A DNA stretch of 49,515 nt from Streptomyces tailanensis (GCF_008386495.1 NZ_VTHJ01000002.1:1-49515), one strand, 5' to 3'. Positions 32,608-41,996 are shown, counted from the first letter of the stretch. The notes: generated from the sequence alone by a model not told the origin. Numbers and translations: made by a program.

Positions 32608-34017
32608 CTGTGCTTCCGGACCGCCTTCGAACTCTCCGCCGCGCTCGCGCGCCGCGAGGTGTCCGCACGCGAGGTCGTGACCGCCCATCTGGAGCGGATC
32701 GAGCGCGTCAACCCGACGGTGAACGCCATCGTGACCCTCGTCGCCGACCAAGCGCTGGAGCAGGCGGCCGACGCCGACGAGCGGATGGCGGCCGGACAGC
32801 CGGTCGGCCCGCTGCACGGGCTGCCCGTGGCACACAAGGACCTGCACGACACGGCGGGCATCCGCACGACGTACGGCTCGCCGATCTTCGCCGACCACGT
32901 CCCCGACCGCGACCACCTGGTCGTCCAGCGCCTGCGGGACGCCGGGGCGATCACCATCGGCAAGACCAACGTCCCCGAACTCGGCCTGGGTTCGCACACC
33001 GTCAACCCCGTCTTCGGGGCCACCCGCAACCCGTACGACCTCTCCCGCAGCGCGGGCGGCAGCAGCGGCGGCGCGGGGGCGGCCCTCGCGTGCGGGATGC
33101 AGGCCCTCGCCGACGGCAGCGACACCGGGGGCTCGCTGCGCAACCCGGCCTCCTTCAACAACGTCGTCGGCCTGCGCCCCTCCCCCGGGCGCGTGCCGTC
33201 CTGGCCGGACAAGGCGCCATGGGGTCAGCTGTCGGTGAAGGGGCCGATGGCCCGGACCGTCGCGGACGTCACCCTGGCCCTGTCGGTGCTGGCCGGTCCC
33301 GACCCGCGCGATCCACGGTCCCTGGAGCGGCCCGGTTCCACCTTCGTGTGGCAACTCAGCGGTGACATCCGGGGGTTGAGGGTCGCCTGGTCACCCGACC
33401 TCGGCGGAGCCGTGCCCGTCGACCCGGAGGTACGGGACGCGCTGGCGCCGGCGGTCGAGGTGTTCTCCGCGCTGGGCTGCGAGGTCGAGGAGGCCTGCCC
33501 GGACCTGTCGGGCGCGGACGAGGTGTTCCTCGCCCAGCGCGCCTGGCAGGTGGAACTCTCCTACGGGGCGCTGCTGGACGAGCACCGCCACCGGATGGCC
33601 CCGGACGTGGTGTGGAACATCGAGCAGGGCCGCAAGCTCGCCGGACCCGACCTGGGGCGGGCGCAGATGCTGCACGGGGCGCTCTTCCACCGGGTCCGTG
33701 AGTTCTTCGAGCGGTACGACCTGCTGTTACTGCCGGTCAGCCAGGTCGCGCCGTTCGACATCGGCCTGACGTATCCGACGGTCGTGGACGGCACCCCCAT
33801 GGAGACCTATCTCGACTGGATGCGCTCGGCCTACCTGATCTCCACCACGGGCTGCCCCGCGCTCTCCGTCCCGGCCGGCTTCACCCCGCAGGGCCTGCCG
33901 GTGGGGCTGCAGTTGGTCGGACGGCACCGCCAGGACTGGTCGGTCCTGAAGGCCGGGCACGCCTTCGAACAGGCGACGCGGGTGGGCGAGCGCCGCCCGC
34001 CGGTCGTGAACGCGTAG
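32494..34017 (+). CDS. Amidase signature family enzyme
   Basis: About 507 residues. The Ser-cisSer-Lys triad is visible: Lys in PVAHKDLHDTAG, cis-Ser in SAGGSSGGAGAALA and nucleophilic Ser in GSDTGGSLRNPA. The fold from about residue 45 onward (FELSAALARREVSAREVV) is complete. The first 45 residues are tandem repeats (VDRSVDQSVD, VNPTDDVNPTDD) with several GTG codons, so the true start is uncertain. It overlaps the transporter stop by GTGA, preceded by GGGAGGGGC. It probably hydrolyses an amide imported by the partner transporter. Confidence 0.9.
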   Translation: MNHLVNHSVDRSVDQSVDLDRSPKHPVNPTDDVNPTDDLCFRTAFELSAALARREVSAREVVTAHLERIERVNPTVNAIVTLVADQALEQAADADERMAAGQPVGPLHGLPVAHKDLHDTAGIRTTYGSPIFADHVPDRDHLVVQRLRDAGAITIGKTNVPELGLGSHTVNPVFGATRNPYDLSRSAGGSSGGAGAALACGMQALADGSDTGGSLRNPASFNNVVGLRPSPGRVPSWPDKAPWGQLSVKGPMARTVADVTLALSVLAGPDPRDPRSLERPGSTFVWQLSGDIRGLRVAWSPDLGGAVPVDPEVRDALAPAVEVFSALGCEVEEACPDLSGADEVFLAQRAWQVELSYGALLDEHRHRMAPDVVWNIEQGRKLAGPDLGRAQMLHGALFHRVREFFERYDLLLLPVSQVAPFDIGLTYPTVVDGTPMETYLDWMRSAYLISTTGCPALSVPAGFTPQGLPVGLQLVGRHRQDWSVLKAGHAFEQATRVGERRPPVVNA

Positions 34018-34025
34018 GGCTCTGC

Positions 34026-34850
34026 TCAGCGGCTCGCGAGGAGCCCGTAGAGCAGGGGGATCCTGGGCTCCGGCAGACGCCACCAGCCGGACGGGGTGCG
34101 GGTCATCCGGGGCCAGCGCGGCCAGGGCAGTTCGTCGCTCTCGCGCAGGCGCCGGATGCTCAGTCCGGCGCCGATGAGCGCGTTGATCACCTCGTCCAGG
34201 CCGTGCATCCACTCGTAGCTGTCGGTGGCACCCTCGACGGCGGGCCCGTCGGTGTAGGTGTACGTCGCGTCGCGGTGCACCGGGCCCCGGCCGCCCAAGT
34301 AGTCGTTGCGGAGAAGGAGTTCGGGACCGGCCTCCGGTGCGGGCTTGGGGCCCAGGGAGTTGAGCAGCGGATGGAACTCCGCGAGGTACAACCGCCCGCC
34401 GGGCCGCAGGAGTCGGGCGGCGACCGCTGCCCAGCGATCCAGGTCGGGCAGATAGCACAGGGCGCCCTTGCCCGTGTACACCACGTCGAACCGCCCCTCC
34501 CCCAGGGCCTCGACGGCGTCGTACACGTTCGCCCGTACGTAGCCGACGTCCAGCCCCGCCTTCGCCGCGAGATCTGCGGCGGCCGCCACGGACGCCTCGG
34601 AGAAGTCGAGCCCGGTGGCCCGCGCCCCACGCTGCGCGAAGGCCAGCGTCTCGGTGCCGAGGTGACACTGAAGGTGCACCACGTCCCGGCCGGCCAGCTC
34701 CCCCAGGTCCTCCCACTCCCAGGACGCGAACCACCGTGCCGGGTCGAGGTCTTCGTCGAGCCCGTAGAACCGGCTCGCGAGATGAACAGGCGTACGGGCG
34801 TCCCAGTTGGCCTCATTGGCCCGCATCAAGTGCTCATGGGCGTCGGTCAT
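34026..34850 (-). CDS. Class I SAM-dependent methyltransferase
   Basis: 274 residues from the ATG of MTDAHEHLMRANEANWDART. The SAM motif is DVVHLQCHLGTETLAFAQRG, a less common variant, followed by GLDFSEASV and DVVYTGKGALCYLPD. Hydrophobic and aromatic residues in the C-terminus (YEWMHGLDEVINALIGAG) suggest a small-molecule substrate. The family is frequent in Streptomyces; the substrate is unknown. An upstream in-frame ATG at 34862 is possible. Confidence 0.88.
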   Translation of the reverse strand: MTDAHEHLMRANEANWDARTPVHLASRFYGLDEDLDPARWFASWEWEDLGELAGRDVVHLQCHLGTETLAFAQRGARATGLDFSEASVAAAADLAAKAGLDVGYVRANVYDAVEALGEGRFDVVYTGKGALCYLPDLDRWAAVAARLLRPGGRLYLAEFHPLLNSLGPKPAPEAGPELLLRNDYLGGRGPVHRDATYTYTDGPAVEGATDSYEWMHGLDEVINALIGAGLSIRRLRESDELPWPRWPRMTRTPSGWWRLPEPRIPLLYGLLASR

Positions 34851-34892
34851 GACGACATCCAAGCGGTTCCGTCTGCCGACGGGACAGGGCGC

Positions 34893-35867
34893 TCAGTGCG
34901 AGTGATCCGCCGAGGGCTCTTCCGGCGCCTCCGACGCCGTCGCCTTTCCTACCCGGACCGTGAACGCCGCCGTGTGGACCTTTCCTTCGTGCTTGAAGTC
35001 GAGGAAGAGGCGGTAGGTGCCGGTGCTGGGTGCGGTGGCCGTGAAGGAGATGATCGGGCCGGGGGCGGTCTTGCCGTCGCCGGGTTCGCCGCCCGGGTGG
35101 ACGTGGAGGTAGGCGAGGTCGCCGGAGCGGAGGGCGACGAGGTGGCCGTAGGCGCCCAGGTAGGGCTGGAGGTCGGTAACGGGGCTGCCGTCACGGGAGA
35201 CCTTCAGTTTCAGTTCGCTCGCCGCGCCCGGGCGCAGGCCTCCGTCCAGTTCGACCTCGTAGCCGTCGGTCCGTGCGGTGCCGTTCAGCGCCGGGAGCTT
35301 CTCCGGCTTGTACGGGCCGGAGGCCGCCAGGTCCGCGCCGAGTACGAGGTTCTCGGCGCCCTTGGCCGCCGGGGTGAAGTCGGCGAACACCCGATAGCCG
35401 CCGGCCCTGGGCAGGTCGACGGAGGTGCTCCATGTGCCGTCGGCGGCGCGGGTGGGGTGCAGGTGGCGGTAGGTCACCAGGTCGCGTGAGGCGAGGATGA
35501 GGTGGAGTTCCTTGTCGTGCTCGCGCTGGTACGCGGTGACGGCGCGGCCGTTCTCGTCCCGGATGACGAAGCGCAGGTCGGTGCGTTGCCCGGCGGTCAC
35601 GGTCGGGGTTCCGAGGTCGAGGGTGTAGCCGTCCTCGGAGATCTGCAGCCCGCCGGCCGCTGGGGTTTCGCGCTGCTCCGCGTTGCCGCCGCCCGCCTCG
35701 GGTTCCGGTGACGCCTCGTCGTGGCTGTCGTGGCGCGCGGACCCGCTCTCCGCGACGTCCTTGACGTCCGCGCCGGCGGGCTCGACGGCCTTGCCCACGC
35801 CGTAGGCGGTGCCGAACGTCGCGGCCAGCGCTGCGGCGAACGCGGTGATCTTCAGCCCGGTGTTCAT
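34893..35867 (-). CDS. Secreted His-rich protein, probably copper-responsive
   Basis: About 324 residues. A signal peptide (MNTGLKITAFAAALAATFGT, cleavage near AYG) is followed by an acidic His/Glu/Ser linker (GSARHDSHDEASPEPEAGGG) and two beta-sandwich-like halves with VTYRHLHPTRAADGTW, LAYLHVHPGGEPGDG and a terminal SADHSH. I know related secreted proteins beside copper ATPases; no cytoplasmic copper gene is adjacent here. The start at 35867 has GAGGAGA upstream. The promoter has two ATACCC-N5-GGGTAT palindromes, which suggests control by a CsoR-type copper sensor. Function is probably metal binding or delivery outside the membrane. Confidence 0.72.
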   Translation of the reverse strand: MNTGLKITAFAAALAATFGTAYGVGKAVEPAGADVKDVAESGSARHDSHDEASPEPEAGGGNAEQRETPAAGGLQISEDGYTLDLGTPTVTAGQRTDLRFVIRDENGRAVTAYQREHDKELHLILASRDLVTYRHLHPTRAADGTWSTSVDLPRAGGYRVFADFTPAAKGAENLVLGADLAASGPYKPEKLPALNGTARTDGYEVELDGGLRPGAASELKLKVSRDGSPVTDLQPYLGAYGHLVALRSGDLAYLHVHPGGEPGDGKTAPGPIISFTATAPSTGTYRLFLDFKHEGKVHTAAFTVRVGKATASEAPEEPSADHSH

Positions 35868-35915
35868 GGCCGTCTCCTCGGGATCGAAAGCCCTCTTGTC
35901 CTCCAAGCAGCTCCA

Positions 35916-35943
35916 ACCATACCCCCCTAGGGTATCTAGTCAA
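35916..35943 (-). promoter_or_regulatory. Predicted promoter of the His-rich protein gene with G-tract palindrome in its spacer
   Basis: On the minus strand TTGACT (35938-35943) and TATGGT (35916-35921) are separated by 16 bases. The palindrome ATACCC-N5-GGGTAT (35919-35935) fills the spacer and enters the -10. The transcript would start near 35909, giving a leader of about 42 nt before the ATG. This geometry is expected for a repressor of the CsoR/RcnR family. Confidence 0.6.
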
Positions 35944-35965
35944 GCGATCCCGGCGCGCTTGCTTG

Positions 35966-35982
35966 ATACCCACAGGGGGTAT
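35966..35982 (-). promoter_or_regulatory. Second copy of the ATACCC-N5-GGGTAT operator
   Basis: Same arms and spacing as the copy at 35919-35935, centred 47 bp further upstream. A TCAAGC/GCTTGA inverted repeat (35940-35945 and 35961-35966) lies between the two copies. CsoR-like proteins often bind two sites in a promoter. Confidence 0.55.
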
Positions 35983-36003
35983 ATAGGAGACGGCGCCTGT
36001 CGG

Positions 36004-36977
36004 CTAGTGGTCGTGGTGCTGGTGGAGGTGGGCGAGGAGCAGGTTCGGGTCGTTCATGGTGAAGTAGGCTGCGCTGGGCACGTAGACGGTCTCGTGGCGC
36101 ACGGCCACGGAGGTGGGGTTGGACAGCCCGTCCTGCCGTGTGAGGACGGCGGAGTGGCTGCCGTTCGGGCGTACCAGGGCTACTTGATTGCTCATGATCA
36201 GGGCGGCGAGGACGGTGTCCCCGCGTCCGGTGAAGGCGAAGTCGTCGATGCCGGTGAGGCCCGTCGCCCTGGTCTGGATCGGACCCGCCGAGCCGTTCCC
36301 GCGTACGGGGATACGCAGCAGCGAACTCCGGTCCGTGTTGGACACCCATACGGCGCCGTCGTGGATCTTGAGGCCGTTCACGCCGACGCCGAAGCCGCCC
36401 TCCGAGGCGGGGACGGGATCGAGTTCGGTGCCCGTGGCCCACGCCGTCGGCTCGCCGCCCTCCTTGGGCACTCGCCAGACGGTACCCAGCACCGAGTCGG
36501 CGACGTAGAGCACGCCCCGGCGCTCGTCGAGGGCGATGGCGTTGGGCAGCCCGTCCGCCGGCAGCTCGGCGATCTGGCGGGGCTTGGAGCGTCGATACGC
36601 CAGACACCGGTCTTGCTGGTCCCGGTGGCGTAGGTGACGTAGAGCGTGCCGTCCTAAGCACGGGCGATCCCGAGGACGATGTCGTCGCCGACGACAGGTG
36701 TGTCCGGGTTCGCCTCGGCGGGCAGGGTCGCCCGGATCCGCTTGTGTCCGTCCTTGGTGACGTGGGCGACCTGACGGGCGTACGCGAACGTCAGGTCGGC
36801 GGAGCCGTCGGGCTCGAGCGCGATGTTCTCCGGTGTCTGGCCCTTGGCAAAGTCAAAGTGGGCGACGATACGTGGACGGGACACGGTCGGGTCGCCGCCG
36901 GTCGCGGGAGCCGCGGCGAGCACGGTGAGCGCGGCGGTGACCACGGCCACACCGGGCAGGTACGGGAGTCGGGGCAT
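36004..36977 (-). pseudogene. Secreted SMP-30/beta-propeller-like protein, disrupted
   Basis: The N-terminal part from MPRLPYLPGVAVVTAALTVL (signal peptide) to DDIVLGIARA ends at a TAG at 36654-36656, followed in the same frame by DGTLYVTYATGTSKTGVWRI, so a single substitution (GAG to TAG) would restore it. A second lesion near 36585 moves the frame: KPRQIAELPADGLPNAIALD and MLYVADSVLGTVWRVPKEGG continue in another frame to the stop at 36004. The C-terminus is His-rich (AHLHQHHDH). Family members are extracellular six-bladed propellers, often lactonases. With two lesions it is most likely inactive, barring sequencing error. Confidence 0.8.
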
Positions 36978-37311
36978 GGGGCCTCTCCTTGGAGGGGGCG
37001 TGGAGCGCCAGTGAGCGGCGCGAAACGAACATGGCCGTGCGTCAGCTGATGGCGGTGGCAGTCAGGGCCGGGAGTTCGCCCACACGGCGCACGGCATGCG
37101 GCCGACCGAGGTCCCCGCACGGGTCCGATGGGGTGTCGGGTGGGGGCGGGTAGGGAGAGGGGGCGGGGGGCGGCATACGGGCACACCGCGTGGCCGTGGG
37201 TCGGATCAGTCGTCCGCCGCGGTCAGTCCGTCCATCGCGTGGCCGACCCGGTCCGTCGCACGGACAACCCGTCCGTCGCGGAATCGTCCGTCGAGGAATC
37301 GTTCGCAGCGG
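36978..37311. other. Intergenic region with low-complexity sequence
   Basis: About 330 bp. It contains GGGGGCGGGTAGGGAGAGGGGG-like purine tracts near 37145-37175 and repeated GTCCGTCG words between 37215 and 37300. I see no gene. The upstream signals of the propeller pseudogene must be in the proximal part. Confidence 0.4.
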
Positions 37312-37977
37312 TCAATCGTCGGTCGCGGTCAGGGGCGCGAGGCGCTCCTCGCACCACGTCCTGGCCGCGTCGGCGACCTCCTCCAGCGCACCGGGCTCCT
37401 CGAACAGGTGGGTCGCCCCAGGTACCAGGTGTAGCTCATGCGGGACCGTCAGCAGCCGGGCCGCCTCCTGGTTCAAGCGCAGCACCTCCGTGTCCTGGCT
37501 GCCGACGATCAGGAGGACCGGGGCGCGTACGCGGTGCAGGGCCTCCCCTGCCAGATCGGGCCGACCGCCCCGCGACACCACGGTCAGGACCCGCTCCGGG
37601 CGCTCCGCCGCCGCCACCAGCGCTGCCGCCGCGCCGGTGCTGGCGCCGAACAGGGCCACGGGAAGCTCCTTGGTGCCGGGTTGGGCCGCCAGCCAGTCGA
37701 TCACGACCGCCAGACGGCTCCCCAGAAGGGGGATGTCGAAGCGGTACTCGGCGGTCCACTCGTCCTCGCGCTCTTCCCGCTCGGTGAGCAGATCCATCAG
37801 TACGGTGCCCAGTCCGGCGGTGCGCAGCTGTTCGGCGACCATCCGGTTGCGGGGGCTGTGCCGGGAGCTGCCGCTGCCGTGGGCGAACAGGACCACCGCC
37901 CGGGCCGCCACCGGTACCACGACATCGCCCGCGAGCGCCTCACCGTCGACGGGCACCAAGACCGACTGGGAGATCAT
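37312..37977 (-). CDS. Alpha/beta hydrolase of the dienelactone hydrolase type
   Basis: 221 residues. The opening VVLFAHGSGSSRHSPRN is the oxyanion region, GASTGAAAALVAAA the nucleophile elbow, GSQDTEV the Asp and GATHLFEEPG the His. The size matches small dienelactone-hydrolase-like proteins, which in actinobacteria are often found beside or fused to a phosphoribosyltransferase. Such a phosphoribosyltransferase is encoded 4 kb away at 41997-42644. The substrate is unknown. Confidence 0.88.
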   Translation of the reverse strand: MISQSVLVPVDGEALAGDVVVPVAARAVVLFAHGSGSSRHSPRNRMVAEQLRTAGLGTVLMDLLTEREEREDEWTAEYRFDIPLLGSRLAVVIDWLAAQPGTKELPVALFGASTGAAAALVAAAERPERVLTVVSRGGRPDLAGEALHRVRAPVLLIVGSQDTEVLRLNQEAARLLTVPHELHLVPGATHLFEEPGALEEVADAARTWCEERLAPLTATDD

Positions 37978-38166
37978 CGCCGTCGCCTTCTTCCTGTCCG
38001 ATCCCGCTTCCCGCGTACCCGGTGCGCGGGGCCTCGATCATCCGGATCCGCGATCGGCCTCGCGGCGCCACCCGATGCCGTATGACCTGGCCGGTCACGG
38101 GTACCCGAGGGGGCATCGTCGGCCCGGCGAGCGGTCGGATCGGTCGGATCGGTCAGGAGGTGGGCC

Positions 38167-38622
38167 ATGGTCGGTGACACTGACGACGACATCCGGCTGC
38201 GGCGCGAGGGCGGAAGCGGTCACCGGGCGGTCCCGCATACGGCCGACGTACGCGTCGAGGCGTGGGGGGCGAGCCGGGAACGTTGTCTGGCGGAGGCGGT
38301 GCTGGGGACCGTGGAGTGCTTCGCCGACCTCAGCGGGGTGCGGCCCACGTCCGTGGAGCGTGTCCGGCTGGAGGAGAGCGGCGACGACGATTTGCTGACC
38401 GCGCTTCTGGAAGAGGTCGTCTACCGTCTCGAGGTGCACGGCAGGGTGACCGTCGACGTGGAGGCGGGCCCGGCCGACGACGGCCTCGACGTGCGCCTCG
38501 CGCTGGCCGAGCTGGCGGACGTGGAGATCATCGGTGCGGTGCCCAAGGGCGTCTCGTGGCACGGGCTGCACATCGGGCCGGACCCCTACGGCTGGTCGTG
38601 CGCGGTGACCGTCGACGTGTGA
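38167..38622 (+). CDS. Archease
   Basis: 151 residues with AGGAGGTGGG upstream. The archease fingerprint is present: HRAVPHTADVRVEAWGASRE, DDDLLTALLEEVVYRLEVHG, KGVSWHGLHI and a C-terminal AVTVDV, with Asp/His residues that bind the activating metal. Archease helps RtcB to be guanylylated and to turn over. The gene is convergent with the RtcB gene, whose stop lies 26 bp away. Three GGTCGGATC words precede the ribosome site. Confidence 0.88.
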   Translation: MVGDTDDDIRLRREGGSGHRAVPHTADVRVEAWGASRERCLAEAVLGTVECFADLSGVRPTSVERVRLEESGDDDLLTALLEEVVYRLEVHGRVTVDVEAGPADDGLDVRLALAELADVEIIGAVPKGVSWHGLHIGPDPYGWSCAVTVDV

Positions 38623-38648
38623 GACGTCTGAGGGGGGCACTCGACGCC

Positions 38649-40067
38649 TCAGCCCTTCACCACACCCAGCGGGACCAGCCGGGCGACCACGCGGCACAGT
38701 CCCGCGGCCTCGCTTACCGCCACGACCTCGCTCACGTCCTTGTACGCCTCCGGCGCCTCCTCCGACAGAGCGCGCAACGACCGGGGGCGCACCGCGATGC
38801 CCGCCGCCTCCAGCCGAGCCCGCAGCTCCTGCCCGCTGACCGCACGCGCGGCCCGGTGCCGGCTGAGCACCCTTCCCGCGCCGTGGCAGGTGGAGGAGAA
38901 CGCGTCACCGCCCGGAACGCCGGCCAGGACGTACGAGGCGGTGCCCATGGTTCCGGGGATCAGCACCGGCTGGCCCACGTCGCGCAGGTCCTGCGGAAGG
39001 TCGGGGTGCCCGGGCGGGAAGGCGCGGGTGGCGCCCTTGCGGTGCACGCACAGTCGGCGTCGCGCTCCGGCCACGGTATGGGTCTCGATCTTGGCGAGGT
39101 TGTGGGACACGTCGTAGACCAGCGAGAGGCGGGTGCCCGCGACGCTGCGGAAGACCCGGCGGGCCGCGTCCGACAGCAACTGGCGGTTGGCACGGCCGTA
39201 GTTGGCCGCGGCGGCCATCGCCCCGAGATAGGCCTGCCCCTCGGGCGAGTCGACCGGGGTGCAGGCGAGTTGCCGGTCGGGCACGGTGATGCCATAGCGG
39301 GACATGGCGCCGTCCATCGCGCGGACGTGATCGGTGCAGATCTGGTGGCCGAGGCCACGTGAACCGCAGTGGATCATCACGCACAGCCGGTCGACGGCGA
39401 TCCCGAACGCGGCGGCGGCCGTCTCGTCGTACACCTCGTCGACCCGCTGCACTTCCAGGAAGTGATTGGCGGACCCCAGGCTGCCCACCTGACCCAGCCC
39501 CCGCTCCCGTGCCCGCCCGCCGACTTCACCGACATCGGCGTCGGCGACCGCCCCGCCGTCCTCGCACCGCGTCAGGTCGCGTTCCTCGCCGTATCCCTCC
39601 TCCACGGCGTAACGGGAGCCGCCCCGGAGGATCCGTTCCAGCTGTCCGGGGCCGGTCAGCCGCCATACCCCGCCGGGGCCCGCGCCCCGCGGAATCGACC
39701 GGTCCAGGCCGTCCATGATCGTCGGCAGCAGCGGCTCCAGCTCCCGCTCCTCGGAGTCGGCGGCCAGCAGCCGCACCCCGCAGGAGATGTCGAAGCCGAC
39801 CCCGCCCGGCGAGACGACACCGCCGGCGTCCACGTCGGTCGCGGCCACCCCGCCGATCGGGAAGCCGTAGCCCCAGTGGATGTCCGGCATGGCGTAGGAG
39901 GCGCTGACGATGCCCGGCAGCGTGGCCACGTTGGCGACCTGTTCGAGGGACTGCTCGGCGTCCCTCAGCAACGCCCGGGACGCGAACACCCTTCCGGGCA
40001 CCCGCATCGGCCCGTGCGGGTCGATGCGGAAGCGGTGGGGACGTTCCTCGACCAGTTCCAGTTCCAC
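38649..40067 (-). CDS. rtcB: RtcB RNA-splicing ligase
   Basis: 472 residues from a GTG at 40067 with GGGAGG six bases before. All key motifs are visible: FDISCGVRL (Mn ligand Cys), [39 protein letters not shown], and the guanylylation His in [14 protein letters not shown]. The enzyme joins 2',3'-cyclic phosphate or 3'-phosphate to 5'-OH RNA ends using GTP and Mn2+; in bacteria it acts in RNA repair under stress. The ribosome binding site is duplicated (40071-40114). It is divergent from the CapA gene. Confidence 0.93.
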   Translation of the reverse strand: MELELVEERPHRFRIDPHGPMRVPGRVFASRALLRDAEQSLEQVANVATLPGIVSASYAMPDIHWGYGFPIGGVAATDVDAGGVVSPGGVGFDISCGVRLLAADSEERELEPLLPTIMDGLDRSIPRGAGPGGVWRLTGPGQLERILRGGSRYAVEEGYGEERDLTRCEDGGAVADADVGEVGGRARERGLGQVGSLGSANHFLEVQRVDEVYDETAAAAFGIAVDRLCVMIHCGSRGLGHQICTDHVRAMDGAMSRYGITVPDRQLACTPVDSPEGQAYLGAMAAAANYGRANRQLLSDAARRVFRSVAGTRLSLVYDVSHNLAKIETHTVAGARRRLCVHRKGATRAFPPGHPDLPQDLRDVGQPVLIPGTMGTASYVLAGVPGGDAFSSTCHGAGRVLSRHRAARAVSGQELRARLEAAGIAVRPRSLRALSEEAPEAYKDVSEVVAVSEAAGLCRVVARLVPLGVVKG

Positions 40068-40070
40068 GGC

Positions 40071-40114
40071 GGCCTCCCATGTACCCAACGTCGGCCTCCC
40101 ATGTACCCACCGTC
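40071..40114 (-). repeat. rtcB: 22-bp tandem duplication covering the RtcB ribosome binding site
   Basis: Two adjacent 22-base units (40071-40092 and 40093-40114), identical except for one base. Each unit, read on the minus strand, contains GTACATGGGAGGCC with a GGGAGG Shine-Dalgarno, so the gene has two of them in a row. Only the inner one has the correct spacing to the GTG. Confidence 0.85.
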
Positions 40115-40157
40115 CGCAGTACCCGCGCAGGGCGCCCCCTATCGAAGAAACCGTCCC

Positions 40158-40163
40158 TAATCT
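40158..40163 (+). promoter_or_regulatory. Possible -10 box of a leaderless CapA transcript
   Basis: TAATCT lies six bases before the ATG at 40170. A GGAGG occurs but is separated from the ATG by one base only, too short for a normal ribosome site. Leaderless start at the ATG is more likely. No clear -35 is visible. Confidence 0.4.
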
Positions 40164-40169
40164 GGAGGT

Positions 40170-41330
40170 ATGAGCGACGGCGTGGTGACGCTGTTCGTCT
40201 GTGGTGATGTGATGCTCGGGCGCGGCGTCGATCAGATCCTGGCGCACCCCGGTGATCCGGCGCTGCGGGAGGACTACGTCCGGGACGCCCGGACGTACGT
40301 ACGCCTGGCGGAGTCCGTCAACGGTCCCGTTCCGGCTCCGGTCGATCCGTCCTGGCCATGGGGCGAGGCGCTGCGGTCGCTGGAGGAGGCCGCCCCGGAC
40401 GTCCGGATCGTGAATCTGGAGACGGCTGTGACCCGCGCCGACGCGTTCGCGCCGGGCAAGGCGGTCCACTACCGCATGCACCCGGCCAACCTGCCCGCGC
40501 TGACCGTGGCCCGGCCCGACGTGTGCGTCCTGGCCAACAACCACGTGCTGGACTTCGGCCGCGCGGGCCTGGAGGAGACGCTGGGCTCGCTGGCCGGCGC
40601 GGGCCTGCGTACGGCGGGCGCGGGGCGGAACGCCGACGAGGCGTGGGCGCCCGCGGCGGTCCCCCTCCGGTCCGGCGGTCGCGTACTCGTCCTGGCCTTC
40701 GGGATGCGGACCAGCGGCATCCCACCCGGCTGGGCGGCGAGCGCCGGCCTGCCCGGCGTCGCCTACGTTCCCGACCTGTCGGCCGACTCCGCCGCCGCGG
40801 TCGTCCGCCGCGTACGCCGGGTGAAACGGGCGGGCGACATCGCGGTCGTCTCCGTGCACTGGGGGGACAACTGGGGCTATCACATACCCCAGGCCCAGAT
40901 CCGCTTCGCTCACGCCCTGGTGGACGGCGGCGTCGACGTCGTCCACGGCCACTCCTCCCACCACCCCCGCCGCATCGAGCTCTACCGCGACCGGCTGATC
41001 CTCCACGGCTGCGGCGACTTCGTCGACGACTACGAGGGCATCGGCGGCTACGAGAAGTACCGCGACGACCTCCGTATCGCCTACGTCGTCACCGTGGCGA
41101 CGGCCCCGGGTCGGCCGGTGGACACGGACCGTCCGGCAGCCACAGGCCGACTGACCGGCCTGCGCATGATCCCCGTGCAGGCTCGGCGCATGCGGCTGGA
41201 ACCGGCGCCCGACGAGGACCGCGCCTGGCTGCGCACCACCCTTGACCGCATCAGCGAGGGAGTGCGCATCGTCCTGGAGCCCGACGGCACGCTCACCGCG
41301 GCACCGCCCGCAGGGGGAAACGGTCCGTGA
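40170..41330 (+). CDS. CapA family metallophosphatase-like protein
   Basis: 386 residues. The calcineurin-like CapA/PgsA motifs are evident: [67 protein letters not shown] and [11 protein letters not shown]. There is no signal peptide or membrane anchor, so it is cytoplasmic, unlike the poly-gamma-glutamate proteins that gave the family its name. The next gene overlaps by GTGA. Substrate and role are unknown; position next to RtcB suggests a nucleotide or RNA-end phosphatase function, which is speculative. Confidence 0.88.
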   Translation: MSDGVVTLFVCGDVMLGRGVDQILAHPGDPALREDYVRDARTYVRLAESVNGPVPAPVDPSWPWGEALRSLEEAAPDVRIVNLETAVTRADAFAPGKAVHYRMHPANLPALTVARPDVCVLANNHVLDFGRAGLEETLGSLAGAGLRTAGAGRNADEAWAPAAVPLRSGGRVLVLAFGMRTSGIPPGWAASAGLPGVAYVPDLSADSAAAVVRRVRRVKRAGDIAVVSVHWGDNWGYHIPQAQIRFAHALVDGGVDVVHGHSSHHPRRIELYRDRLILHGCGDFVDDYEGIGGYEKYRDDLRIAYVVTVATAPGRPVDTDRPAATGRLTGLRMIPVQARRMRLEPAPDEDRAWLRTTLDRISEGVRIVLEPDGTLTAAPPAGGNGP

Positions 41331-41986
41331 ACCGCCACCGGTGGCTACGGCTCACGCTGCTCGGCGTGGGCGCGATGAACTCGCCGCGGTTCGCACCGGC
41401 GGGTCTGCTGCTGCGCTACGGGCGACAGCGCGCGGCCTTCGACGGCGGCCCCGGCGCGGAACCACCACCCGGGTCGCTCGCGGCCTGGCTGGTCACCGAC
41501 GAGCGCTCGGAGCTGAGGTCCGCACTGCGCCGGAGCGCGGCCCTGCGGGACGTCTCGATCCGGGCCGGCGATCTGGACCTCGGCGAGGCCGCCGAGGTGC
41601 GGGTGCGCTGCCTCCCGGTGGCCCACACCTCCCACCCCACGTACGGCTACCGCATCGAGGCTGACGGCCTCCTCGTGGTGTGGGCGCCGGAGCTCTGGGA
41701 GTTTCCGACCTGGGCCGCGCGGGCCGACCTGATGTTCGCCGATGCCGCGGCCTGGGGGCGGCCCATACGGTTCCGGGGCGGCGTGGGCGGCCACGCGACC
41801 GTGCAGGCCGTCGCCGAACAGGCCGTACGGCACGACGTACGCCGACTGATCCACGCCCACATCGGCCGACCCGCCCTCCGAGCGATCGACGCCGGCCTGA
41901 AGCCTCCGGTGGGTGAGTGGGGTGTCGAGGGCCGCACGTACTCGCTGCGGTTGCCGGGGCCGGGCGCAGACCGGACGGGCAGATGA
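41327..41986 (+). CDS. Metallo-beta-lactamase-fold-like protein with reduced metal site
   Basis: 219 residues starting at a GTG that overlaps the CapA stop. The opening [20 protein letters not shown] and AFDGG resemble the first strands of MBL proteins, and [24 protein letters not shown] and [15 protein letters not shown] are the later His motifs. The usual HxHxDH loop is absent; after [11 protein letters not shown] the chain goes directly to [16 protein letters not shown] remember this shortened MBL group in actinobacteria. Metal content and reaction cannot be deduced. Its coupling with CapA suggests a common process. Confidence 0.75.
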   Translation: MNRHRWLRLTLLGVGAMNSPRFAPAGLLLRYGRQRAAFDGGPGAEPPPGSLAAWLVTDERSELRSALRRSAALRDVSIRAGDLDLGEAAEVRVRCLPVAHTSHPTYGYRIEADGLLVVWAPELWEFPTWAARADLMFADAAAWGRPIRFRGGVGGHATVQAVAEQAVRHDVRRLIHAHIGRPALRAIDAGLKPPVGEWGVEGRTYSLRLPGPGADRTGR

Positions 41987-41996
41987 CAGCTGAACG

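Noticed and set aside
35919..35982. G-tract palindromes considered as a rho-independent terminator
   Set aside because: They lie upstream of a gene with a good promoter between them and no T-run follows.
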